From positions 8,469,942-8,533,941 of the forward strand of contig CM038727.1 of assembly GCA_021613375.1 (NCBI GenBank): a stretch of 64,000 nucleotides of DNA, in the 5' to 3' direction. The notes beneath the pieces were generated by a model. The model did no database searches. It was not told the DNA's origin and was given only the letters and a program-made list of their open reading frames with translations. The DNA comes from Megaleporinus macrocephalus (Eukaryota > Chordata > Actinopteri > Characiformes > Anostomidae). Below are positions 36,401-48,400 of the stretch, one piece after another; position 1 is the first letter of the stretch; each line of letters begins with the position of its first letter. A program made the position numbers and the translations under genes.

Positions 36401-39400
36401 TCCTCTGAAGTCTGTGAAGCTGAGACACCAGTCAGTGTCACATGGTAAGACATATGTTCTACATGCTCTCGCATCTTACAGCTTGGAACCTTGTTCAGGT
36501 TTCCTTGTGCAAAGCCTCAATAAGACCTAACCGGTGATTCTTGTTTTCTCTACCAGCTCATATAAGAAGAAAACCCCGAATGGCCTGAAGTTGACTCAAG
36601 CACAGTCATGTGACGGTGAGTATTAACAGTGTGACCTAACACCTTAACCCAAACATGCTCTATTCTCCTGCTCTGTGTTAGCTCAAACTGTAGACTATTG
36701 GTGACCTACTGTTGTTATAGCAATGATTTAACGAAAAATCCAATTTGCAAAGTTGTACAGTCCCTGAAATTTGCTTTAGTTTCACACTGGGTGAGTCTAA
36801 TATAGATAACATGTGATGACAGCTTACACCTCACCAATTAGCATCACGCAAGCTCATAGCTGTGAAGTCTCAAGGTTTTTTGCTTTAGCTGCAGTCTGAC
36901 CGCTGTGAATGTAACTCTCACTAGATTCCACATTCTCAGACTGCTTTCACAGAATGCTATGCTGTGCCATTGTGGTGGGTCATTGTGGTGACCAACAGAT
37001 CAAACTGGACTCATCTATGTGTTTGGATTGCACCACCCAGCCTTATTGAGCAATACAGGCACTGTAAACCAAACACCATTAATATTTCAGTAATTATATA
37101 AAAGCTAAAGGCTGTAGGGAACAGGATTGGTGGGTTTTAGAGGGCCAGGTCACACTTTTCATCAGCTTTTCATCATGAACCGCATGCCTAAATAATCAGA
37201 TACTAGCCACAACTGCATTCAGGTGTTAAGTGATCCAATAGGCCATGTGGTTTCTGACACTATATGCCAATTTTTACATTGGTTATTTATTTATTTGTAT
37301 CTGTTTTATAGATAATAAAACCAAATGAGTAAGAATATTTCAGGCATTCAGAAAAAAATGCTGTGGACTGCAAGGTGATCTGGGCTGGATTCCTGGTTTG
37401 AGCCGTTCTGTGTGGAATGTGCAATAGGGGTGTGAGAAAATATTGAAAATATCGGATATCGGGATATTATGTTTCGTGATACTGTATCGATTCTCAAAAA
37501 CACAGTATCAATACACAGATTCCTGGCAGACAGTGAGTCATTATGTGTTGTGTTTAAACCTCTGACCACTAGATGGCAATGCTGTAATCCATTTTCAGCT
37601 CCACTCCAACATTAACAAGCAGTGCAAGGGCGCAATGCTATTGTAAGCATTGACAAACCTGTTCATATAGTGGTGTGGTTTAATAGTAGGATTTGAAAAA
37701 AAACATTATATCACTTTGCTTGTAGTATCACTGTATCACGATATGTATTGTATCGCCAGGTTCTTGCCAATACACAGCCCTAGTGTGTATGTTCTCCCCG
37801 TGCTTGAGTGGGTTTCCCCCGGGTACTCCGGTTTCCCACACGTCCAAACACATGCATGTTAGGTTGATTAGTCACTCTAAACTGCCTGTAGGTGTGTCTC
37901 AAGAAGCACCTTGGTACGTGGCGAGGGTTGTGTCAAGAAGGGCATCCGACGTAAAATACTTTACCAAATCTAGTGTGCGAGTTGACCTGCTGTGGCGCCC
38001 CCTTTTGAAGGGAATGTAGAATGACTACATTTGGATAAGGTGTAAAGTGTTTTTTGCTTTTGTGGATGTTCACTCGTGTCCTCTCTGTGTCTTAGATAAC
38101 ACGCAGAACCAATGCAGCTGCAGCAGATTCTGTAGCGACACCGGTGAGCATGAGATTGGGACATATCCTTGGCCATTTTGTTTTTAACTTGTGTCTACAA
38201 TCCTGACTCTCTGTATTCTCCTATCCGACTCTTTCAGAAGCATTTTATGCATTTAGACTGACTATCAGCAGCCCTAATGTTACATTTGATGATGTCAAGA
38301 ACGCAGTGAGTACATAATGAGATGATATACAGAGTTAAAAACATGTTAAACGTGTTATAAACTGTGTTAAGAAGAATGAGAAATTGTTTTTAATGGTGTT
38401 TACTGCTTTCTTGAACAAACCAGACAACGCAGCTGGATTATTCATGCAACTCAACCATCACACCGTATGTACTCTGCTCAGAATATAGTTTTTTATATAG
38501 TGTTTTCTTTACTTCTTCTTACTTGTATGTCTAATTATGTTTTTTTTGTTCACAGGTCTCTCTGTAATGTTTCCAGTCACTACCAGGTAAGTATATTCAT
38601 TGATGTTCATTGTGCCTCAATCTTATAATCATTTCTTATTCTTGTCTATGTCCTATATGTTTCCTGAGAGTCTGTTTTTCATTGTAGGGGGTGCACATAC
38701 AGTGCAGCGGTGATGGAATGAGGTAATATATAGATGCCTAGTGTTTTGCTGTGTTCGTATCACTTAGCCAGGCTCTGGGTCTTTTTGCTAACAGGTCACT
38801 GATCTTGTTTAAAAGGATATTATGAGCATTTTTGTATGTACTAGAATGTTGATATTTGATTCATAGCTTTTATTTTAATAAAAGTATAAAGATGTTAAAA
38901 AAATGATAATACATTTTACCATCCAGATGCTGCAACCACACATTCATAAAAAATATACATGTTATAGCTATTAGGACTATTGAAAACATGAGTTACCAAC
39001 CAACTTAACACTTAGTACTTGAAGAGTCATAAAAACATGTATATATGTATACATGTGTTTCAATTTATCAGGTACACCTCCTTGTATCTACACTTATTTT
39101 CAGTTTATCAGTCATATAAGAGCACTCTGTGGTTCTAAAATTGCAGAATGTAGTCACTGCAGTGCTGGGAATAGTCGAATAGTACCTGCTCTGTGGTGCT
39201 CCTGTGGGGGTCAAAAGCATTGAACAACAGGGTAACAAAGTACCCAGAGAAGCAGATGAACTACAGTCTGTAATTGTGGGCCTACAAAGTTCTCCTATAT
39301 GGTCAGTGGAGTTGATAAAGTAGGCAATAGGTGTAAATATCTTGCCAATCAAAAAGATATTGCTTTATGGTTGCACACAAATGTTCAAAATAAACGTACT

Positions 39401-42400
39401 TAGATTTTTTTTTACTGTATTCATAAGACGCATGATGCGTTTCAATTACTTTATTTACTACTTTTTTTATTTACATTTGTTTGCCTTAACCCAATATTTA
39501 CTACTTTTTATTTATTTACATTTGTTTGCCTTAACCCAATATTTACTACTCTTTTATTTATTTACATTTGTTTGCCTTAACCCAATATTTACTACTTTTT
39601 ATTTATTTACATTTGTTTGCCTCAACCCAATATTTACTACTTTTTTATTTACATTTGTTTGCCTCAACCCAATATTTACTACTTTTTTATTTACATTTGT
39701 TTGCATTAACCCAATATTTACTACTTTTTATTTATTTACATTTGTTTGCCTTAACCCATAGGTATATTGGTTTTATACATAAAATGATGCCAAGCTATTT
39801 TATTTACAATTGTGTATACTATAAGACAAAAATATAATATTTGCTATAAAAAAGCAATTTTCATTATGCACAAAATGTCACAATACTTATTTTCTCCAGC
39901 ATCAGATCAGTTACACATGAGAAAAGACAATCAGTAATGCTACATTTAAGCAATACTATCAAAGACTATGGATATAGTGATCAGTGTTCTCCAAGTACTG
40001 ACAATATTTGCAGTATGTATTAGAAACTTTTAAAATATCGAATATCGGGATATTATGTTTTGTAATACTGTATTGATTCTGAAAAACACAGTATCGATAC
40101 ATAGATTCCTGGCAGACAGTGAACCATTGTGTGTTGTGTTTAAACTTCTGACCACTAGATGGCAGTGTTGTAATCCATTTTCAGCTCCACTCCAACAATA
40201 ACAAGCAGCACAAGGGCGCAATGCTATTGTAAGCATTGGCAAACCTGTTCATACAGTGGTGTGTTTTAATAGTAGGATTTGGAAAATCACAATATATAAC
40301 TTTGCTAGCAGTATCTCAATATATTGAATCATGACGGCTGTATCACAATACGTATTGTATCGCCAGGTTCTTGCCAACACACAGCCCTAGTATGTATTGT
40401 GTATACTGTATTGTAACAAAATTATGATATATCTTCTCATATTGCCCAGCCGTATTATATAACATGATTAGACTTTTTAATTATTTACTTAATCTGCATA
40501 TGTGGTTTAAGGGTCACATCAGCAAACATTTTAAAGCTGTGACAGGCATCAATACCTAAAATGACTTATTTTGATGCACCATAATTGTCCGCATCATTAT
40601 CTCTCAGGTGGTATAGCTGCCTAGTAGCACTGCAACTCAGTCAGCTTCTAGATCTGTGCTTAGTCAGTGAGGCACTGGCAGCCCTGTTCCAGTCCAGCAC
40701 CTTCATCACCTATGATGGCACCGTCACTAGATTGGGTAAGTATTAAAATATCACACTCTAAAATATGCCATTCTAACAGTCTCAGTAATGCTTCTTGGCT
40801 TGGTACGTCATATCTGAGCCCTAACTGGCTCACAGTCTACATTCTGTGAAGGTTTAGCTTTAAAGTTATGTTTGCATCTCATGCACAAACAGTTATTTAC
40901 AGAAGCCTCCAGTGAAAGTTTTTTTTTAGGAACTTTCCTGGCACCTTTATTTTTAAGAGTGTTGGCCTCATATGAGTGACTTACAAGTTATTTTTGCTCT
41001 CCCTCTCTTTCTGCTCAGCTCTCTGTGGTTTGCCCAGTGATTCCGCATATAGTCTATTAAACTCAAACTTCACCTGGGTCTCTGCGAACATCAGTGCTAA
41101 ACAGATGTGCACACTGAACCAGCTCTCCCTCACCACTCAGTTCACTTGGTAAGTGCTGCTGTCAGATACAACATACCTCATGGTTTATTGTTAATGAAAT
41201 GCTGTGATTCGCTGACACGTGAATAGCCATGTAACTTTCAGTCTTTGAACTGTGCAGCCAGGTGTCCAGTACTGAATTTACTTATAGCGCTGGTAACATT
41301 TTACACTGCCACAGCAGTTGGTACATCAGTCTTTGTTAGATTCCAGGTCAGTTGGAAAACAGAGATCCTGTGTATTTAATGATTAATCCAACACAATAGT
41401 GTTGATTTAGCATTAAGGATTCATTGTGTGGGGGGCATGATGGTGTAGTGGTCAGTATGGTGGTGTAGTGGTTATTACGGTAGTGTAGTGGTCAGTATGG
41501 TGGTGTAGTGGTTAGTACGGTGGTGTAGTGGTTAGTATGGTGGTGTAGTGGTTAGTACGGTAGTGTAGTGGTTAGTACGGTGGTGTAGTGGTTAGTATGG
41601 TGGTGTAGTGGTTAGTATGGTGGTGTAGTGGTTAGTACGGTGGTGTAGTGGTTAGTATGGTGGTGTAGTGGTTAGTACGGTGGTGTAGTGGTTAGTATGG
41701 TGGTGTAGTGGTTAGTACGGTGGTGTGGTGGTTAGTATGGTGGTGTAGTGGTTAGTATGGTGGTGTAGTGGTTATCACGGTGGTGTAGTGGTTATCAGGG
41801 TGGTGTGGTGGTTAGTATGGTGGTGTAGTGGTTAGTATGGTGGTGTAGTGGTTAGTATGGTGGTGTAGTGGTTAGTATGGTAGTGTAGTGGTTAGTATGG
41901 TGGTGTAGTGGTTAGCACGGTGGTGTAGTGGTTAGTATGGTGGTGTAGTGGTTAACACGGTGGTGTAGTGGTTAGTACGGTGGTGTAGTGTTTAGTATGG
42001 TGGTGTAGTGGTTAGTATGGTGGTGTAGTGGTTAGTATGGTAGTGTAGTGGTTAGTATGGTGGTGTAGTGGTTAGCATGGTGGTGTAGTGGTTAGTATGG
42101 TGGTGTAGTGGTTAACACGGTGGTGTGGTGGTTAGTACGGTGGTGTGGTGGTTAGTACGGTGGTGTAGTGGTTAGTATGGTGGTGTAGTGGTTAGTACGG
42201 TGGTGTAGTGGTTAGTACGGTGGTGTAGTGGTTAGTACGGTGGTGTAGTGGTTAGTATGGTGGATGTCAGAGGTTAGTACGGTGGTGTAGTGGTTAGTAT
42301 GGTGGTGTAGTGGTTAGTATGGTGGTGTAGTGGTTAGTACGGTGGTGTAGTTGTTAGTATGGTGGTTGTAGTGGGTTAGTATGGTGGTGTAGTGGTTAGT

Positions 42401-45400
42401 ATGGTGTGTCGTACGAGGTTAGTGTGGTGGTGTAGTGGTTAGTATGGTGGTGTAGTGGTTAGTATGGTGGTGTAGTGGTCAGTATGGTGGTGTAGTGGTC
42501 AGTATGGTGGTGTAGTGGTCAGCACTGTCTCCTCACAGTAAGATGATCTTGGTTAGATTCCCGGTCCAGGTGGTTCTGTGTGGAGTGTGTATGTTCTCTC
42601 CGTGCTTGAGTGGGTTTCCTCCAGGTACTCTGGTTTCCTCCCACAGTCCAAACACATGCATTTTAGGCTAATTGGTCACTCTAAATTGCCCTCTAAATGT
42701 TGGCCATGCCAATGGACTGGTGACCTGTTCATGGTGTACCCCGCCTTTGCCCGATGACAGCGGGCTTGGCTCCAGCCCCCATGACCCAGACTAGCGGGAT
42801 AAAGCAGCAGATGATGGATGGATGGATTTATTGTATTAAAACATTTTTAAAACCGTTTCTAAACCATCTGTTTGTTTTTCAGTGGCAATGGTCAAGCGCT
42901 GTCTGTGCTTCTAAATGAAAGCTGCACTGTTCAACCGGGTACCAGCCCAAGCCAAACACCATCTATCCCACCCAGTACTTTAGATCCCAGTACAGTTACC
43001 CCAACTCCAGCGGTCGTAGAACAAAGCACTGCTTCCCCTGAACTATCAACAGTCAGCTCACCTTCGAATTCTACAGTTACACCAATTGGCACTATAGCAA
43101 CACCTGCCAATACAACAAGTACATCTTCGGAATCTGTGGTCACACCAATCAGTAGTACAGTTAAAAACTTCAGTGCTACCACAACATCTGCCAATACAAC
43201 ACTCACAACATCTAGTACAGGTACACCATTCAGTACTGTAGTTGATCCTGTTGTGACATCTTTCAATGCAACAGCTAATTCATCCAGTTCTGTGGTCACA
43301 TCCATCAATAGTACAGTCATGGGACCCAATGCTACAACATCGTCCCCCAGGGCAACAGTCAGTTTTTCTAGTACACTTCCACCAATTACAACTACACCTA
43401 CACAATTCAGTGCTGTAGTGTCACCTTTTAACACAACAGCTAATTCAACCAGTTCTGTGGTCACATCCATCAATAGTGCAGACATAGAACCCAATGCTAC
43501 AGCAACATCTTCCAGTACAATACTAACTTCCAATCAAAGTACAACATCCAATACTACAGTCACCCCAGATTACTCTATAGGGACACATTTTAATGCAACC
43601 ACTACATCACTAAATTCTGTGGTCACACCAATCAATAACACGGTTAAAATCAATGCTACTGCCACATCTGACAATACAACATTCCCATTACCTAATACAG
43701 TCAAACCGCCTAGTAATGCAACAACTAATTCATCTTCTTCTGTGGTCACAGCACTCAATAGTACAGCCACAGACCCGAGTGCTACAGCATCATCTTCTAC
43801 TGCAACAGCAACCGTACAAACTACTGACACACCAGCAGATTCTACAACTACACTTAGAACCAATTCAACAGTCATGCAGATCAGTGAAACAGTATCACCA
43901 CATACAGTGCAACTTAATGTGACAGGCTTACAACAAACCTCTACAGAGTATGACACAACACGGGCAAATATAACACAAGCAAACACAACCATTTCAACAC
44001 TGTTAAGTACAGATACTAACATAACCAACTTTTTTCCACTCAGTACAGTCTTGAATACAACAACACAGACACAAAATCATACTACCGTACAGCTACACAC
44101 AACACTCCCAGAAAACACAACACATTATGGCATGACACAGGATCTCAACACATCACTGCCAAATACAACCGCTCTGCCTGTGAACACGACACCGCTGAAT
44201 GCAACAGCCTCCAGCACTTCCGAACCATCCTGGAATACAACCCTGCCTGAAACGACTACAGACACAACTCCATCAGTAAATATAACAGATCCAAATACCA
44301 CAACCGCATCAGGTTACACAACACATCATCAAAATGCAACAGTATCTGTGAACACAACATTTCCTAACAGCACAGGTTCACCACTTTACACAAATGCAAC
44401 ATCTCCAGTCAGTGCAACATATGTAGAGACCACAAACACAAGTACAAGTTCACCTCCTTATACAACAACATCATTCAGCAACATGACACCATCAGCCGAG
44501 CTGCAGGATAGAAATGCAACAGTGTCAGTCAATGTAACGGACCCAGATACCACAAGTCCAGCACTCAATAACACAACAACTGCACTGGTGAGTTCAACAG
44601 ATCAGAACACCACAAGCCAACCAATCTACATACCAACATCATTTCATAACACAACAGAATCCAACACCGCACCACAAAGTACAGATGCAACAACATCCAC
44701 AAGCACGAGTTCACCACTACATTACACAACAGTCTCGTCTAGTCACATGACAGAATTAAACACAACATCACCAGTCAGTGTAACGCATACAGAAACCACA
44801 AGCGCAAATACCTCAAGTTCATCTCCTTACACAACCACATCATTCAGTAACGTGACACAATCAGCCGAGCTGCAGGATAGAAATGCAACAGTGTCAGTCA
44901 ATGTAACGGACCCAGATACCACAAGTCCAGCACTCAGCACAACTGCATTGGTCAGTTCAACACAACTGAACACCACAAGCCAACTTTATATACCAACATT
45001 ATTATATAACGCAACGGATTTGAATGCCACACCACAAATAACGGATGAAACGGCATCCGTGAGCACTAGTTCACCACAATACACAACACTCTCGTCTAGT
45101 GACAAGTCAGAATCAAGCACCACACTAGATGTTACAAATGCAACAGTGTCGGTGAACATAACCCAGTCAAACTCCACAAGTCTACCACACTACACAACAG
45201 AGAATGCCACAAGCCCACTGTTTTACACAACAGACCATCAGAATGAAACAGTGAACACAACAACTTTCGACACCACATTGATGAACACAACACAGACAAA
45301 CACCACAAGCCCACCGCTGTACACAGCAGAGAACACCACAAGCTCACAACCCTACACAACAGCTGAACAGCTGCAATCCACAAGCCTAAATGCAACAACT

Positions 45401-48400
45401 GAAATGTATAACACAACTGTCAACACAAGCATAACACCGACTACTCAAGAGAACACCACACAGTTTAACACTACAGCCCTCGACACGAGAGATTTCACAC
45501 TCAATACCACGCAAGACAATACAACAGTACACCCATCAGACACGACGGACTCGAATACAACACTGATTTATTTCAACTCAACGGTGATGAGTACCACAGA
45601 ACCTGAAAATACAACACAACTTAACGAAACCGATAAGTCTGGCCTATCAGAATTCAATGGCACGACTTCAGTGCCGCCCACGACATGGATCAACACCACA
45701 GAAATGGTGAATTTCACCACAGAGCAAAACACCACCGCCAGCACCCTTAACACGACCCAGTTCGATAACACAAGCATGATACAGAATACCACATTAGACA
45801 ACGCTTACACAAACAGCACATCAGATCTCACCACCACAGTGAACACTACCCCTTCCCCCACTTCTAATGTGACATCGAGTCCCTCAGTTAGCTTAACCGT
45901 TTTGGCCAATAACACCACAGACACTGTAAACATTACAACATCCGGCCCAGTCAGCATATCCGAGAACCAGCTTAGCACAACCCAGTCCAGCTCTATCACC
46001 TCTGGTGAGGCCAGCACAGAGACTACAACAACAAGTACAGCTGCTACAAGTACAGCTGCTGCAACGGCAGCCACCACAGGCCCTCCAAGCACCACATCAA
46101 GTGGTGTTCCCACTGCTCCTCAGCCAACAGTGCAGACTACCACCACTACCACCACCACCACCACCACCACCACCACTACTACCACCACCAAAGGTAAGAT
46201 CACAGTTGCTTCTGATTTATCTAGCCATGTTCTGTCCACAGACATACTGTTGCTGGGACTGTCTAGCTAGATCGTCGTCAAAACGGCATGTACACATGAC
46301 ACATATTTGAAATACAAGGTCCAGCTTTTGAGGCAGATAAGATTTTGGGTGTGTCTCAAAACCTAGTGAGGGTCTACATAGGCAGCATTTTACGCCACAG
46401 ATCGCATGCTGCAGTGGGCGGGAACAAGACGTGACGCAGTCTCTCTCTAACTAGAGCGTCTCAGTAATCTGTTTTATGAGGAGAGATGAGGAGAGAACAC
46501 TGCTACTTACACAGCTGCTACCTAGACAGCCTACTTACACACTCACTAGGGTTTGAGACACACCCTTAGTTTTATTTTGTAATGTAATCAAGCTAGACTT
46601 GGCATGGAAGCAGGTTCATCACTGTCCTTCATACTTTACCTGCCTGTCTGTATGTAGTGAGACTCTAAGAGTCCTTCTCAAAACCTAGTGAGTGTGTAAG
46701 TAGGCTGTCTAAGTAGCAGCTGTGTAAGTAGCAGCGTTCTCTCCTCATCTCTCCTCATAAAACAGATTACTGAGACGCTCTAGTTAGAGAGAGACTGCGT
46801 CACGGTGGTTTAGCTAGTTGCTAAGCTACCAGCTGGCTATACAAAACAATAGCCCGAGGCTCAAAAATCTGCTAGCATAAATGCTAATGGCTCGAGTATA
46901 AAACGGCAAAATGGTAGCTCCGCTTTTGTCCGTTGGGAAAAAAGTCTGCCTGCGTTGCATCATGGGATTGTCTTAGCGGTTGAAGAAGCATTTAATGCTT
47001 CCTTATAATCGGGGCAAAATAAGGTTCCTCAGTAGAAGCATGTTTAAGGTATGTAAGAATTGGGACAGTCTACATGTCGGGAGCGCATACTATGACGTAA
47101 AATGGTGTCTATATAGGAGCTCACTAGGTTTTCAGACACATCCCAAACGTTTGGTTGATTTAATTTTGGAATACCTGTCTAACCTATCAACAGTTGTTCC
47201 GAACGCATTTGAGGGCGAAGCATGGACAGATCAGTCACCATATAATCCATATATGTAAAACGAGCTACATGAAAAGCTCGCTTTGAATTCAATGGTTGAG
47301 TGATATCACGCAGACCTTCACATTTACATATAACCAGCTATTCAGCCTACAGCTGTTTAGCCACCGCTCATTCATGCTGAGGGAGTGTTTCAGGGCTGAC
47401 TGCTTTCCATTAATGTCACGTACAAGGCTCAAAGACAAGGGTCGGCCTCAAATGCAAAATCAGCCTAATGCAGATGAAGATATGATCATTAGATAGTAGA
47501 TCATTTACTCACACTTCCTTCTATACGTCCTTCCATACAGTTCCCAATTCAGTTCTCTCTGAATTCATCTATTTAGGACCAGAGGGTACAAAGCACAACC
47601 AGCATTATTAAATTATTTAAAAATTATTAGGACTGATATTAGAAAGATAAAACATAGCATACATGGCTCAAACTATAGATAAAAAAGGTGTGAACCAATG
47701 CACTGGGCCTATGATGGCATGAACCAATGTGATTTTAATCTGGATAGTAAAACATTTCTCATAAACATAAAGTTTTGATCTTACGTGTCTGTATATGTGC
47801 AGAAAGCACAACCACCGAGAGTCCTGAGGCTGAGGCCAATGAGCTTCTGAACAAGACTCTTAACCAGGACATGTCCACCCTGAACTCCTCTCAGCTGCAA
47901 CAGCTGGTCAACGAAGTGGAGAACCTGCTGTCTCGACCCAACATCAGTGTGGATCTAGGCCAGAAAGTGCTGTCAGTCATTAACCAGCTGCTCAACAGTT
48001 CCACAGATGCCGTGGCCACCTCCTCCAACCGGTAAGACAACAGCAACCTGTACAGCTTCGAAATTGAAAAAGAATAATAAAAAATAAATGAATATATGAA
48101 ATAAAAAGAAGGGTTGATAACTTGACTTCCAATCACTTTACACTTTACTGTGGTTGACAGCTTGATCAAGGCGGTAGACAATCTGGCGTTGAAGTTGGTC
48201 ATTCGGGATAAGACAGAGAGCCTAACAGTGGGGTCACTTGCTCTGATGGTGACCGCAATCGATGGGACCAACTTCATGGGAACATCACTCTCGATCACAG
48301 ATCCGATGTCCTTACAGGTAAAGTGGGACCCCAAGTATTATGAAGTGCCTAGGCTAACAGTATTTTCAGAATGGTTGTTTGCTCCTATAGCCACCTCAGC

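Larger units (their letters stand above)
36616..38095. other. Intron 14, between modules A and B
   Basis: It contains a SINE interrupted by a hAT-like MITE (37365-38020). The first 700 bp hold nothing recognisable. Confidence 0.6.

Noticed and set aside
42502..42570. Possible tRNA gene
   Set aside because: A-box- and B-box-like motifs are present, but the sequence continues into a SINE body and tail and does not form a full tRNA cloverleaf by eye. It is a SINE head.
42931..46113. Several minus-strand frames opposite exon 22
   Set aside because: Antisense shadows of a low-complexity Thr-coding exon, with no homology or signals.
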